Positions 53,255 to 63,017 of a stretch of 64,000 bases of DNA are shown here, in pieces. The stretch spans positions 1,849,501 to 1,913,500 of the forward strand of contig NZ_CP045318.1 of assembly GCF_009363255.1 (NCBI RefSeq), read 5' to 3'. The stretch comes from Roseivivax sp. THAF197b (GTDB lineage: Bacteria; Pseudomonadota; Alphaproteobacteria; Rhodobacterales; Rhodobacteraceae). The position numbers and the translations under genes were made by a program. The stretch's first letter is position 1; every line of letters begins with the position of its first letter. The notes beneath the pieces are model-generated. The model worked only from the letters and a program-made list of their open reading frames with translations, had not been told where the DNA came from and searched no databases.

Positions 53255-54070
53255 TTACTCCACGTAGGCGCGCAGGCTGGCCCAGATTTCGTCGATCAGG
53301 TCCAGATATTCGGGATTGCGCCGGATCAGATCCGGATCGCCGCTACGGTCGATCTCAGGCGTGACGATGCGGTTCAGGCGGCCTGGACGCGGTGACAACA
53401 TGACGATGCGATCCGACAGGTAAACCGCCTCCTCGATGGAGTGGGTGACCAGGATGAACGTCTTCTTCTCGATCTCGCGCAGGCGCAGCAAGTCCTCCTG
53501 GAACTTGCGCCGGGTCTGTTCGTCGACCGCCGAAAAGGGCTCGTCCATGAGCAGAACGTCCGCATCGACGGCCAGCGCGCGGGCCAGCCCGACACGTTGG
53601 CGCATACCGCCCGAAAGCTCGTGAGGATACTTTTCCTCGAAGCCTGATAGACCCACCTCATTGATGTAGTGACGGGCGCGTTCTTCGCGCTCACGAACGC
53701 CCATGCCCTGCATCTCAAGACCGAAGGCGGCGTTCCGCAGCACGCTGGCCCACGGCATCAACGCGAAATCCTGGAACACGAAAGCCCGTTCCGGTCCCGG
53801 CGCCGTGACGGTCTGCCCGTTCACCCGCACCTCGCCGGACGAGGCCTTCAGCAGGCCGGAGATAATCTTCAGCAGGGTTGTCTTGCCGCAGCCCGAAGGG
53901 CCGAGAAGGCTCGTCAATTCGCCGCGTTTGAAATCGAGGTTGATGCCCTCGAGCGCAACGACGCTTTCTCCGTAGATCTTGTGGATGTCGCGCACCTCGA
54001 TGATCGCGTCGGTCTGCGTTTCATTCTGCTGCGCAGGCTCTATCGATGAATTCATTTGGTTCATGGGCAT
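53255..54070 (-). CDS. ABC transporter ATP-binding protein, system B (SsuB/TauB family)
   Basis: 271 aa. Walker A GPSGCGKTT, Q-loop VFQDFALMPWASV, signature LSGGMRQRVGLARAL, Walker B VLLMDEPFSAVD and switch VTHSIEEAV. The N-terminal 20 residues are polar and Gln-rich (MNQMNSSIEPAQQNETQ); several ATGs are clustered, the first overlapping the upstream permease stop. The protein is clearly related to but not a copy of the system A ATPase. Confidence 0.9.
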   Translation of the reverse strand: MPMNQMNSSIEPAQQNETQTDAIIEVRDIHKIYGESVVALEGINLDFKRGELTSLLGPSGCGKTTLLKIISGLLKASSGEVRVNGQTVTAPGPERAFVFQDFALMPWASVLRNAAFGLEMQGMGVREREERARHYINEVGLSGFEEKYPHELSGGMRQRVGLARALAVDADVLLMDEPFSAVDEQTRRKFQEDLLRLREIEKKTFILVTHSIEEAVYLSDRIVMLSPRPGRLNRIVTPEIDRSGDPDLIRRNPEYLDLIDEIWASLRAYVE

Positions 54071-54885
54071 CAGACCCCTCTCTTTTCTGGCCGGAACAGC
54101 CGCGTCTCCAGCCGGTAGAGTAGCGAGACGGTGATCACCGCGAACGCGACGATGGAAACGATAACGGCATACATTTCAGGGAACTTGGCGATTGATCGGT
54201 TGAAGGTGATCAGGTCGCCGATCCCGGTGGGCGTGATCAGAAGTTCTGCCAGCACGACACCGGAGAAGCCTTCAGCGACCCCAAGCCGGATACCGGCGAA
54301 CATCATCGGACTGGCCGCGGGCAGGATGATCTGGCGGATCTGCTGCGTCCGCGTGGCCTGGAAGGACCGGCTCATATCCACGAGCGAACCGGGCACGTTG
54401 CGCACAGCCTTGTAGCTGTTGATGGCAATCACCGGCATGGCCAGCATGCACACGGCCAGCACCTTGGAGGTGAGCCCGATGCCGTAGACGAAGGTGATAA
54501 GCGGAATGAGCGCTGCCATCGGCGCTGCCTGCATGGTTATGAAAACCGGCAGCGTGATCCATTCGACATCGCGCCGAAGACCCATCGAGACACCCGCAGA
54601 CACGCCGATGCCCAGGGAAATCACCAGCCCGATGACCAAGGGCTCGAGCGTGCGCAGATAGGCGGCGCCGAGTGAGCCGTCGATCGTGAGCCGCCAGAGC
54701 GCGGCCATGGTTTCGAAAAAGGACGGAAACGCCCAGTTGAAATTGCTGCGCCCCGCGATCTCCCACGCGGCACAGAAAAGCGCCAGCGAGGCCAACCGCC
54801 ATAGAAGCGGGGTGCCGCCAAGCGCCTGTAGCGCACGGCTGGTCGGGCCTGCGATGGCCTGCGTATCGGTTGTGGCAGCTGTCAT
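54070..54885 (-). CDS. ABC transporter permease 1, system B (SsuC/TauC family)
   Basis: 271 aa, six membrane segments after a polar N-terminus. EAA-type loop VDMSRSFQATRTQQIRQIILPAASP (about residues 175-200). It follows the binding-protein gene by 76 bases and overlaps the ATPase start by one base. Confidence 0.87.
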   Translation of the reverse strand: MTAATTDTQAIAGPTSRALQALGGTPLLWRLASLALFCAAWEIAGRSNFNWAFPSFFETMAALWRLTIDGSLGAAYLRTLEPLVIGLVISLGIGVSAGVSMGLRRDVEWITLPVFITMQAAPMAALIPLITFVYGIGLTSKVLAVCMLAMPVIAINSYKAVRNVPGSLVDMSRSFQATRTQQIRQIILPAASPMMFAGIRLGVAEGFSGVVLAELLITPTGIGDLITFNRSIAKFPEMYAVIVSIVAFAVITVSLLYRLETRLFRPEKRGV

Positions 54886-54961
54886 TGACCTTTGCTCTCC
54901 TCACCTTCGGACGGCGTATCCACCCGCCCCGCCAACACGGAGGGACGGGCGAGTTTGCATC

Positions 54962-55942
54962 TTATTGTGCGGCCTTGGCGGTCTCGAGAAGTGTGAAATC
55001 CCAAAACGATGCGGGATCGACAGCGTCCGGGTCGACCTGCCCCGCGGCAGCAAGGAAGGCGATGTCGTCAGTCGCATCCTGCGGCTCACCACCGTCGAGG
55101 GGATAAACGCCCCCTTCGACGGCTTGGCTGTAATAAGCCTCGGCCTCGGCGGCGACGTCCGCAGGCAGGTCAGGAAGCAAGCCATATTGCTCGCGCAGTT
55201 CGCTCACCACGCCGGGGTTTTCATCGATCTCGCGCCACGTCCGCAGCAGTTCTTCGACAAAGATCTGCATGTCGTCCGCACGATTTTCCAACACGTCGGC
55301 CCGTGCATAAAGGGCCTCATCCGTGGCGTTGACCCCGTCCAGCGGCAAGCGCATGAACTTGTCGCCGCCACGCTCTTGCAGCAGACGGAAATTCGCGGAA
55401 TCGACGATCGAGGCATTGATGGTGCCCTGAAGCATCGCGCCGGCGCGTACCTCGGAACCCGGCACGTAGGACATGTTGGAATATTCTATGTCATGCACGG
55501 ATTCCATCAGACGCATCAGCGCTTCGGTCCCGGACCCGCGCGAGTGCACGGTAACTTCCTCTCCGTCGAGGTCGGCCCAGCCGGAGTAAACCTCCGAATT
55601 GACAACCGGGAAGAAGAGCAGGGTCGACATCCGGTAGAACATCCGGATCGGCGCCTGCGAATTGGCCATGAATGCGTAGGGCGCGCCTACGCCGATGTCC
55701 GCCTCGCCCGAGAGAACGGCCTGAACGGCCACATCCTCGGAATTGAAGAAATCGAGCTGCATCGGGACGCCCCGCTCCTCCGCACGCTCCATCGCGATGA
55801 GCAGGTTCAGGCTTTCGACGCTGGCGATGTCGCCCATCGCGACCCGAAGCGGGTCGTCCTGTGCGGCGACGTTGGTGACGGTCAGTGCAAGCGCAACCGC
55901 AGCGCCGCCCGCCGTCAGGACGGTTCTTCTGATGATGGACAT
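54962..55942 (-). CDS. ABC transporter substrate-binding protein (NMT1/SsuA-like), system B
   Basis: 326 aa. Signal peptide of Tat/Sec type (MSIIRRTVLTAGGAAVALALT), mature start about QDDPLRVAM. The NMT1 motifs are SEDVAVQAVLSGEADIGVGAPY, VTVHSRGSGTEALMRLM and GTINASIVDSANFRLL. GGAGG lies 6 bases before ATG 55942. First gene of leftward operon B, the normal order for such systems, unlike system A. Ligand unknown. Confidence 0.87.
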   Translation of the reverse strand: MSIIRRTVLTAGGAAVALALTVTNVAAQDDPLRVAMGDIASVESLNLLIAMERAEERGVPMQLDFFNSEDVAVQAVLSGEADIGVGAPYAFMANSQAPIRMFYRMSTLLFFPVVNSEVYSGWADLDGEEVTVHSRGSGTEALMRLMESVHDIEYSNMSYVPGSEVRAGAMLQGTINASIVDSANFRLLQERGGDKFMRLPLDGVNATDEALYARADVLENRADDMQIFVEELLRTWREIDENPGVVSELREQYGLLPDLPADVAAEAEAYYSQAVEGGVYPLDGGEPQDATDDIAFLAAAGQVDPDAVDPASFWDFTLLETAKAAQ

Positions 55943-56600
55943 GTTTCTCCTCCCTATTTGAAACATCTATTTTCGGCGCATCTCCTCCGATGCGCGTTGT
56001 CTTCGCCCGATTGGTTTACCCACCTGTCGAACACTTCGATTATAAAGCTTCATCAAATACGCCTGTCGAAGCACTCCTTCGATACGGCAGGGATACCAAA
56101 CCACCCCGCTATATTATCGTATACTTTCAAAGCTTTATAAGATCTCTCGAAGCGCTTATCGATTTCTGCGCAATGCACTTCTCAGCATCCACGCTTTCAC
56201 TCACTGTCGTCATCACGGCCCGTTCGACGGGTCTGTTATCCGACGATAAGATCAATCAGACCCGCACAGCAACACATTTCTCGATTTTTCTGATTGGTTT
56301 GAATTGATCGGACCAAACCTTGAAGGCGAGTTGGTGCGGTTGATCTTCCCAATGATCGCGATCTGGTCCGCGGAGATTGCGGTGCCGTCAGGTTTCTCGG
56401 AAGGGCGACCGTCTGGCAGCCGATAAACGAGCTATACCCATCATTTCATCTGTAGCCGTCTTTGCGCTTGGTTTGGTTGGGTTCGTTCGCCCGCACACAT
56501 GCCAATTTCAAAATCATCGTACACTACGCCGGTTTGCGGACCTCCCACGGAGCCGTTGTCGGACCGCGTAGCCACCTCGCGATCATGCCATGAGTGAAAA
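55943..56600. other. Intergenic, no supported gene
   Basis: AT-richer DNA upstream of operon B, including its promoter region. No frame with domain or ribosome site. Confidence 0.4.
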
Positions 56601-56616
56601 ATCGATATGATCCGGA

Positions 56617-56891
56617 CCGGCTGTCCGGTCAGAGCGTCAGCATCAGTGCAAGACGACACTTTGGACGGAGATCCCGTCGCCGCGCAAAGCCAAGGTATGG
56701 GTCTGGTTTCGATAGCATTTCTGGCCCCGGCCCTGCAGGTCTCTCGGCTAGCATCCTGCTTCCTCCGAACCCAGGAGGGGGATATCGCTGCCGGGACGTC
56801 GCAAAGGGCCGTCGATGACGAATACTGCATGTCCGGTGGAGGCTATGAGAGCGGCCCCTACCGTCGGCGCCATAATTCTCTCAGTCGTTAG
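56617..56891 (+). pseudogene. Decayed copy of the 139-aa gene at 44.2 kb
   Basis: The frame contains EGDIAAGTSQRAVDDEYCMSGGGYESG, which aligns without gaps to KDIAAGTRQQYVDDEYSLDIGGYE of the gene at 44199-44618. The DNA is also clearly alike there (for example GTCGATGACGAATAC versus GTCGACGATGAATAC). Upstream and downstream the similarity is lost and the frame stops early (56889), so only the middle segment survives. Confidence 0.6.
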
Positions 56892-57037
56892 ATATTCCGA
56901 TCGCGTTATGCAGCGCGTGGACGGGCTTTACCGCGTTTCCAACACGCCTCCAATCAGGCGCAGTGGGATTGGTCATCACCGCGCCTGATACCCTCTGGCT
57001 GCACTCCCAGCCGCACCGACACCACGCCATCCGCGCA

Positions 57038-58087
57038 TCACGCCAGTGTCCAGATTTGAAACAGCACGCCCGTGAGGAAAGCTCCGCTCAGCGACAGCGC
57101 AATGTAGAGCGCGAAGACCGGGGGGCGTGCCAGGGCCCAGACGGCCATCGCCGCCGGGATCGAGGTCACGCCACCGGCGACGAGAAACGCCATACCGGCC
57201 CCCGGCGCCATGCCTTGCTCGATCAGGCCACCCACAAGGGGCAGTGCCGCATAGCCGTTGAGATAAGCAGGCACTCCGACGAGCGTTGCCGTGACGATGG
57301 GCAGAAGACCCTCGCCGCCCAAGGTCGCAGTCACCGTTTCCGCCGGGATCCAGGCCAGCATCAGGCTTTCGAGCAGGAAAGCCAGCGTCAGCCATTTCGC
57401 CAGGAAAACCGTCGTGGACAAGGCCGTCTTGCCGAAGGTTGCGCGACGCGCGGGCTCTGCCCAGAAGCGCCAGATGACCGGCTTCGGCGCCCGGACCTTG
57501 GAGCCGCCGCAACCGCCATTTCCGATGCCGTCGCGCAGCGGGTCCGAAAATGCCCCGCCCCGCATCATGAGATGCACGACCGCGCCGCCGAAGACCCCGA
57601 GACCGATGGCCGCCAGCGTCTTGGCCACCGCGAACTCGACGTCCAGCACTCCTGCGGTCAGCACGAACATCGACGGGTCCATGATCGGAGAGGCCAGCCA
57701 GAACGCCATGACCGCCGAAAGCGGCACGCCCATCGCCAGCAATGCGGCGATCAGCGGGATCACCCCACAGGAGCAGAACGGCGACAGCCCGCCCGCCAGA
57801 GCGCCAAGTCCGATCATCAGAACAGGCGCACCGGTGAAGGCTTTCGCGATCAGGTTGTCGGCGCCCGTCGCACCAGCCCAGGCGGCAATGCCAATGGACA
57901 GCAGCAGATAAGGGGCGGTGTGCAACAGCGCATTGCCCGCGAACACCGCGGAATCGATGGCTTGCGGTGGGTCGATGACCGCGAGGACCGCGAGGATCAG
58001 CGCGGAGGCGAGCCAGACCCGCTGCGTCTGCCATATCTGGCGAAGGGCGGCGCGCAGGCCGGGCTGTGCAACGCTCGTATCGGTCAT
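57038..58087 (-). CDS. ArsP/YraQ-family permease (SO_0444-type efflux)
   Basis: 349 aa, eight to ten membrane segments in two halves joined by a cytoplasmic loop (about residues 175-215) rich in Gly and Cys (NGGCGGSK). GGLSPFCSCGVIPLIAALL (about 104-122) carries the C-S-C-G motif typical of ArsP-like permeases, which export organoarsenicals or metals. ATG 58087 is used; a TTG two codons earlier is possible. It lies 55 bases downstream of an ArsR-type regulator, so it is probably de-repressed by a metal or metalloid. Confidence 0.83.
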   Translation of the reverse strand: MTDTSVAQPGLRAALRQIWQTQRVWLASALILAVLAVIDPPQAIDSAVFAGNALLHTAPYLLLSIGIAAWAGATGADNLIAKAFTGAPVLMIGLGALAGGLSPFCSCGVIPLIAALLAMGVPLSAVMAFWLASPIMDPSMFVLTAGVLDVEFAVAKTLAAIGLGVFGGAVVHLMMRGGAFSDPLRDGIGNGGCGGSKVRAPKPVIWRFWAEPARRATFGKTALSTTVFLAKWLTLAFLLESLMLAWIPAETVTATLGGEGLLPIVTATLVGVPAYLNGYAALPLVGGLIEQGMAPGAGMAFLVAGGVTSIPAAMAVWALARPPVFALYIALSLSGAFLTGVLFQIWTLA

Positions 58088-58142
58088 GACCAAATATCCA
58101 GAATTACGGGTGTTTCAGCGAAAGAAAAATCGGATGTCGTCT

Positions 58143-58460
58143 TCACGCGGCATCCTCCGCGGGCAAGGTGGTCACGCCGGTGCAGCATTCCGAGGTCAGA
58201 AAGTCGAGAACGCTGCGCATGGCCGGGAAATCCACACGATTGAAAACCTCGCGGCCCTGCTTTTCCTGCAGCACTAGGCCCGACCCCACGAGCGTCGACA
58301 GATGATGCGCCAGCGTCGAGGGCGCGAGCCCAAGATGCTCCCCGATATCGCCGACCCTGAGGCCATCGTCGCCGGCCTTTACCAGAAGGCGGAAGATCGA
58401 CAGGCGGGCATCATGGCCGAGCGCCGCAAGGGCACGTGCGTTGGGACTGGTCAGTGTCAT
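58143..58460 (-). CDS. ArsR-family regulator
   Basis: 105 aa winged-helix protein: LAALGHDARLSIFRLLVKAG, recognition helix HLGLAPSTLAHHLSTLVGSGLV and wing KQGREVFNRVD. The C-terminus carries an adjacent cysteine pair (SECCTGV), a likely metal or metalloid sensor site. ATG 58460 is placed just downstream of a symmetric operator. It heads a two-gene unit with the ArsP-type permease. Confidence 0.85.
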   Translation of the reverse strand: MTLTSPNARALAALGHDARLSIFRLLVKAGDDGLRVGDIGEHLGLAPSTLAHHLSTLVGSGLVLQEKQGREVFNRVDFPAMRSVLDFLTSECCTGVTTLPAEDAA

Positions 58461-58469
58461 GGCATCAAA

Positions 58470-58489
58470 ATAACCAAATTTCTGGTTAT
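58470..58489. promoter_or_regulatory. ArsR-type operator
   Basis: ATAACCA (58470-58476) and TGGTTAT (58483-58489) form a 7-6-7 inverted repeat 10 bases upstream of the arsR start on the minus strand, the usual placement for ArsR autorepression. Confidence 0.75.
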
Positions 58490-58564
58490 GTAAAGATGTC
58501 ACCGCATGCCTCCGCAAGTTTGATGGTGACCCGCCGGATTGAGACTTACCCGGGGGCCCGCCAA

Positions 58565-58963
58565 TCAAGCGCCGGTCTCATCCCGCGCGAGGTTGCGCAG
58601 GATCGGGCAGTCGGGCCGGTCATCCCCATGGCAGGCCTCGACGAGGTCGGTCAGCGTCGCACGCATCTCCTGTAGCTGGGTGATCTTCTCGTTGATCGCG
58701 GCAAGATGCTCCTCGGCCAGGGCTTTGACCTGGGCGCTTTCGCGGCTCTCATCCTCGTAGAGGTTCATGAGCGTACGGCAATCCTCGATCGAAAAGCCCA
58801 GATTGCGCGCGCGTCCCAGGAATCGCAGCTTGTGCAGATCCGTCTCGCGAAAGCGGCGATAGCCATTGGCCATGCGCTCCGGCCGGACAAGACCGATATC
58901 CTCGTAGTACCGGATGGTCTTGGGCGGCAGGCCCGCGCGGTCGGCGACATCTCCGATATTCAT
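58565..58963 (-). CDS. cueR: CueR-like MerR-family copper-responsive regulator
   Basis: 132 aa. MNIGDVADRAGLPPKTIRYYEDIGLV is the MerR HTH; a dimerisation helix follows (EEHLAAINEKITQLQEMRATLTDLVEAC). The metal loop CHGDDRPDCPIL places two cysteines eight apart, as in CueR/HmrR for monovalent copper, silver or gold. It follows the copper ATPase stop by 14 bases, so both are expressed from the copA promoter it would activate. Confidence 0.88.
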   Translation of the reverse strand: MNIGDVADRAGLPPKTIRYYEDIGLVRPERMANGYRRFRETDLHKLRFLGRARNLGFSIEDCRTLMNLYEDESRESAQVKALAEEHLAAINEKITQLQEMRATLTDLVEACHGDDRPDCPILRNLARDETGA

Positions 58964-58977
58964 GATCGCGTCTCCTT

Positions 58978-61488
58978 CTATTCGGCCGGTTGCGGGCGCG
59001 GGGCAGAGGCTGCCGCGCGGGCGGTCTCGGACCCGTTCACGGCAGGGTCCAGGCGACGCAGCCGCAGCGCATTGCTCAGCACCGAGACCGAGGACAGAGC
59101 CATGGCGCCTGCCGCGAATACGGGCGACAGGAGCAGCCCGAAGGCAGGGAATAGCGCCCCGGCCGCCACCGGGATGAGCCCCACGTTGTAGCCAAAGGCC
59201 CAGACGAGGTTCTGCCGGATATTGGACATCGTGGCGCGCGAGACCGCGACCGCGTTCACCACGCCGCCAAGATCGCCTGCCATCAAGACCACATCGGCGG
59301 ATTCGATGGCCACATCCGTGCCCGTCCCGATGGCGATGCCCACATCCGCATGGGCGAGCGCCGGGGCGTCGTTGATCCCGTCCCCGACAAAGGCAATGCG
59401 ACCGCCCTGCCCGCGCAACTCGTTCAGCGCATCCACCTTTCCGCCGGGCAACACGCCTGCGATCACCGTGTCGATGCCGGTCTCGCGCGCGATGGCCTCC
59501 GCCGTCTCGCGCTTGTCGCCGGTGATCATGGCGACCTTGAGCCCGCGGGCCCGAAGTGCTGCAATCGCCGCCTGGCTGCCCGGCTTGACCGGATCGGCCA
59601 CCCCAATCACGGCCGCCAGCTTGCCGTCGATGGCCGCGAAAAGCGCGGTGCGGCCACGCTCGGCCAGCGCCCGCTCCGTCTCGGCCAAGGCGCCCGTGTC
59701 GATGCCTTCGCGCGCCATGAAGCGGTCCGCGCCGATCCGCACCTCGCGCCCCTGCACATGCGCCACGACGCCGTAGCCCGTGACAGACCGGAAACCCGTT
59801 GCCTCCGGCAGGGTCAGCCGGTCGGCCCGCGCGCCCGCGACGATGGCCGCGGCGACCGGATGTTCGGATTGCGCCTCGACAGCTGCGATCTGGGCCAGAA
59901 CCGTGTCGCGCGCGAAGCCCTCGGCCACGACCAGATCGGTCAGGCGCGGCTTGCCCTCGGTCACTGTGCCGGTCTTGTCGAGCGCGATGATCCCGACCTC
60001 GGACAGCGCCTGCAGCGCGTCGCCCTTGCGGAACAGGACGCCCATCTCGGCGGCCCGGCCCGTGCCCACCATGATCGAGGTGGGCGTGGCCAGCCCCATC
60101 GCGCAGGGACAGGCGATGATCAGGACCGACACGCCCGCGACCAGTGCAAGGGTCAGCGCGGGGTCCGGCCCGATCAGCAACCAGATCGCCACGGTCAAGA
60201 GCGCTGCGGCCATGACAGCAGGCACGAACCACAGCGTCACCCGATCGACGAGGCCCTGGATCGGAAGCTTGGCGCCTTGCGCCTCTTCGACCATTCGGAT
60301 GATCTGCGCCAGCGTCGTATCCGCCCCCACGCGCGCGGCGCGGAAGGTCAGGCTGCCCGTGGCGTTGACCGTGCCGCCCGTGACCGTGTCGCCCGGCCCT
60401 TTCGCGACGGCCAGCGGCTCGCCTGTAATCATGCTCTCATCCACATCGCTGGCGCCCTCAGTCACTTCGCCGTCCACGGGAAGACGCTCTCCGGGGCGCA
60501 CCTGGATGAGATCGCCCACCTGAAGCGCATCAATCGGCACCTCCGTGGCTTCGCCATCGCGCAGAACCCGCGCATTGCGCACCTGCAGCCCCATCAGTGC
60601 GGCGATCGCGGCCCCTGTGCGGCCCTTGGCCCGCGCCTCGAGCCACCGCCCGACGAGGATCAGGACGACGATGACCGCCGCCGCCTCGAAATAGACGGCG
60701 CGCACGGCCTCAGGCAGCAACGCAGGCAGAAAGGTTGCAATAACGGAATAGCCCCAGGCGGCGCCGGTGCCGACAGCCACCAGGCTGTTCATGTCGGGCG
60801 CCCCACGCGCGAGCGCAGGCAGACCCTTGGCGTAGAAGTGCCGACCCGGCCCGAAAAGCACGAGGCTCGTCAGGAGAAACTGGATCACCCAGGAGGTTTG
60901 CATCCCGATAGTGTTGGCGATCAGGCCATGAAAGCCCGGGATCACATGCGCGCCCATCTCGAGGATGAAAACGGGCAGCGTCAGCGCCGCGGCCAATACC
61001 ACGCGCCGGGCCAGATCGCGGGCCTCGTCTTCCTTCCGGGCAACGCGCGACCGGGTCGCATCGGCCTCCGCGATCACCGCCGGATATCCTGCCTCCGTGG
61101 CTGCGGCTTTCATCTTGTCCGGCGTGACGGCCCCGTCCAGATAGTCGACCGTCGCATTTTCGGCCGCGAGGTTCACATTCACCGACAGAACGCCCGGCAC
61201 CGCTGCCAATGCCTTGTCCACCCGGCCCACGCAGGAGGCGCAAGACATCGAGGCCACGTTGAGCACCACGCGGGACTGGCGCGCGGGGTAGCCCAACGCG
61301 TCGAGCGCTTGCACCGCCTCCTCAAGGGCCGCGCTGTCCGCAACCGTCAGGCGGGCCGTCTCGGACGCGAGGTTGACCGATACCTCCGACACGCCCTCAA
61401 GCGCGGAGAGGGTCCGGTCGACCCGCCCGACGCAGGAGGCGCAGGACATGCCCTCGATGGACAGGGTGAGCGTGTGAGCGTCGGACAT
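58978..61488 (-). CDS. copA: Copper-translocating P1B-type ATPase
   Basis: 836 aa. Two N-terminal heavy-metal domains with GMSCASC (Cys16, Cys19) and SMSCASC (Cys83, Cys86). After membrane segments come the TGE motif (MITGEPLAV), the ion site CPC (460-462) in [13 protein letters not shown], phosphorylation Asp504 in DKTGTVTEG, the HP motif EHPVAAAI and [19 protein letters not shown] with two MxCxxC domains indicates Cu+/Ag+ export. Transcribed from a CueR-type promoter and followed by the cueR gene. Confidence 0.93.
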   Translation of the reverse strand: MSDAHTLTLSIEGMSCASCVGRVDRTLSALEGVSEVSVNLASETARLTVADSAALEEAVQALDALGYPARQSRVVLNVASMSCASCVGRVDKALAAVPGVLSVNVNLAAENATVDYLDGAVTPDKMKAAATEAGYPAVIAEADATRSRVARKEDEARDLARRVVLAAALTLPVFILEMGAHVIPGFHGLIANTIGMQTSWVIQFLLTSLVLFGPGRHFYAKGLPALARGAPDMNSLVAVGTGAAWGYSVIATFLPALLPEAVRAVYFEAAAVIVVLILVGRWLEARAKGRTGAAIAALMGLQVRNARVLRDGEATEVPIDALQVGDLIQVRPGERLPVDGEVTEGASDVDESMITGEPLAVAKGPGDTVTGGTVNATGSLTFRAARVGADTTLAQIIRMVEEAQGAKLPIQGLVDRVTLWFVPAVMAAALLTVAIWLLIGPDPALTLALVAGVSVLIIACPCAMGLATPTSIMVGTGRAAEMGVLFRKGDALQALSEVGIIALDKTGTVTEGKPRLTDLVVAEGFARDTVLAQIAAVEAQSEHPVAAAIVAGARADRLTLPEATGFRSVTGYGVVAHVQGREVRIGADRFMAREGIDTGALAETERALAERGRTALFAAIDGKLAAVIGVADPVKPGSQAAIAALRARGLKVAMITGDKRETAEAIARETGIDTVIAGVLPGGKVDALNELRGQGGRIAFVGDGINDAPALAHADVGIAIGTGTDVAIESADVVLMAGDLGGVVNAVAVSRATMSNIRQNLVWAFGYNVGLIPVAAGALFPAFGLLLSPVFAAGAMALSSVSVLSNALRLRRLDPAVNGSETARAAASAPRPQPAE

Positions 61489-61517
61489 TACAGGGCCTCG
61501 TGGTATCGTTTGATACG

Positions 61518-61548
61518 CATATAGGGCTTCCAGTCACTGGAAGCTCAA
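61518..61548 (-). promoter_or_regulatory. CueR-type copA promoter/operator
   Basis: On the minus strand, -35 TTGAGC (61548-61543) and -10 TATATG (61523-61518) are separated by 19 bases, the long spacing typical of MerR-controlled promoters. The spacer holds the perfect dyad GCTTCCAGT/ACTGGAAGC (61526-61544), matching CueR boxes. Confidence 0.9.
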
Positions 61549-61558
61549 GGCCCGATCC

Positions 61559-61595
61559 AAAAAAACGCGCCGCGCTGGTTTCAAAGCGCGGCGCG
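61559..61595 (-). terminator. Rho-independent terminator of the FAH/folB unit
   Basis: Stem GCGCCGCGCT (61567-61576) and AGCGCGGCGC (61585-61594) with an 8-base loop, followed on the minus strand by seven T (61565-61559). It lies just after the FAH-family stop and insulates the copA promoter. Confidence 0.92.
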
Positions 61596-61624
61596 GCATG
61601 TTTGCGAGACGGGGCCCGCCCCGC

Positions 61625-62464
61625 TCAGGCGTCCTGCACGACTTTCTGGCGTTGCAGGCCCAGCCCTTGGATACCCGCTTCGACGAGATCGCCTTCTTTC
61701 AGGAAGTGCTGCGGCGACATGCCAAGACCCACACCCGGCGGTGTGCCCGTCGCGATCACGTCGCCGGGATGGAGCGTCAGAATCTGGCTGAGATAGCTGA
61801 CGATGAAATGCGTGTTGAAGATCATCTTCGACGTGCTGCCCGATTGCATGCGGGTGCCGTTCACGTCGAGCCAGATGTCGAGGTTCTGGACATCGCCCAC
61901 CTCATCGGGCGTGACCAGCCAAGGGCCGAGCGGCCCGAAACTGTCGCAAGACTTGCCCTTGGTCCATTGGCCCCCGCGTTCGATCTGGAAACTGCGTTCG
62001 CTGACGTCATTGGCCACGCAATAGCCCGCGATATACGCAGGCGCGTCGGCTTCGCTGACGTATTTCGCCTCGCGCCCGATGACGATGCCAAGCTCGACCT
62101 CCCAATCCACCTTGGAGGCGCCGCGCGGCATGACAATCGGATCCTCCGCGCCGGAAATCGCAGAGGTGGCCTTCATGAACATCACGGGCTCGGTCGGGAT
62201 GTCCCAGCCACCTTCGGCCGCGTGATCGGCATAGTTCAGCCCGATGCAGATGAACTTGCCGGTCCCGCCGACACAGGGCGCAAGCCGCGACGAACCCTCG
62301 ACCGCAGGCAGGCTTGCCGGGTCAAGCGCTTCAAGCTCCGACAGCGCGCCCAGCGTCTCGCCCGCCAGATCGCCGATATGACCGGAGAGGTCGCGGATCA
62401 CGCCGTTGCTGTCCACAAGCCCCGGTTTTTCTGCACCTTTTGCACCGTAACGGACGAATTTCAT
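61625..62464 (-). CDS. Fumarylacetoacetate hydrolase family protein
   Basis: 279 aa from ATG 62464. N-terminal MKFVRYGAKGAEKPGLVDSNG, then FICIGLNYADHAAE, metal site WEVELGIVIGREA, GYCVANDVSERSFQIERGGQW and GDVIATGTPPGVGLG. This is the ureidoglycolate lyase / 2-hydroxyhepta-2,4-diene-1,7-dioate isomerase-like subgroup, often annotated only as FAH family. It differs in size and sequence from the 228-aa hydrolase at 51 kb. Downstream of folB by 157 bases and followed by a strong terminator. The exact substrate is not determined. Confidence 0.85.
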   Translation of the reverse strand: MKFVRYGAKGAEKPGLVDSNGVIRDLSGHIGDLAGETLGALSELEALDPASLPAVEGSSRLAPCVGGTGKFICIGLNYADHAAEGGWDIPTEPVMFMKATSAISGAEDPIVMPRGASKVDWEVELGIVIGREAKYVSEADAPAYIAGYCVANDVSERSFQIERGGQWTKGKSCDSFGPLGPWLVTPDEVGDVQNLDIWLDVNGTRMQSGSTSKMIFNTHFIVSYLSQILTLHPGDVIATGTPPGVGLGMSPQHFLKEGDLVEAGIQGLGLQRQKVVQDA

Positions 62465-62621
62465 GGCCGGTCTCCCAAAGTTTCGGTCGGGCTTGCGCAA
62501 GCCCCATGTGATCCGCTGCAGAGAACCGGATCGCAGCCGGATTGTGAAGCCGAAAGCGGGCGATCTTTCTCTGCCTTTACGTCCACGTTCGAAACATGGG
62601 CGCAGTATTCGGGTCCGCGTT

Positions 62622-63017
62622 CTAGACCGTGCCCTTGCGCAGCCGAGCCAGATCGCCGGCATCGAGGATCAGGCGCACGCCAAGCGCGCCCTTGCCCGAC
62701 CGCACCGGCCTCTTGCGCAAGCCGATCTCCAACGCCTCGACCGCTTCAAACGCCGCGCAGGCCGCAGCCATACGACTGATTAGACGTTCTTGCGTGTGGT
62801 AATGGCCGTCAGCGGCCAAAGCCTCCAACTCCGCGACAAGCGGATCGTAATCGAAGACATGCGCCATCCCGTCCTTGGCGATCAGGACCTTCTCCTGTGC
62901 GATGTGCAGCGTCAGATCGAGGATATGCGCCTCGGGCACCACGTCCTCCGGTCCGTATGTGCCGATATCGGCGTCGATTTCCAAATCGGTGAGTTCTATC
63001 AGCGCGTTTGCGGTCAT
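62622..63017 (-). CDS. folB: Dihydroneopterin aldolase (FolB family)
   Basis: 131 aa. The family pattern is seen in LTDLEIDADIGTYGPEDV (start, residues 9-26), a helical middle with DYDPLVAELEALA, TQERLISRMAAACAAF and the ending KRPVRSGKGALGVRLIL. FolB makes 6-hydroxymethyl-dihydropterin in folate synthesis, or acts as epimerase. AGGAGG lies 10 bases before ATG 63017. Whether this copy is the housekeeping enzyme cannot be told, as no other fol genes are in view. Confidence 0.82.
   Translation of the reverse strand: MTANALIELTDLEIDADIGTYGPEDVVPEAHILDLTLHIAQEKVLIAKDGMAHVFDYDPLVAELEALAADGHYHTQERLISRMAAACAAFEAVEALEIGLRKRPVRSGKGALGVRLILDAGDLARLRKGTV

Noticed and set aside
59350..61524. 724-codon plus-strand frame opposite copA
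   Set aside because: Shadow frame; CopA on the other strand has all P-type ATPase motifs.
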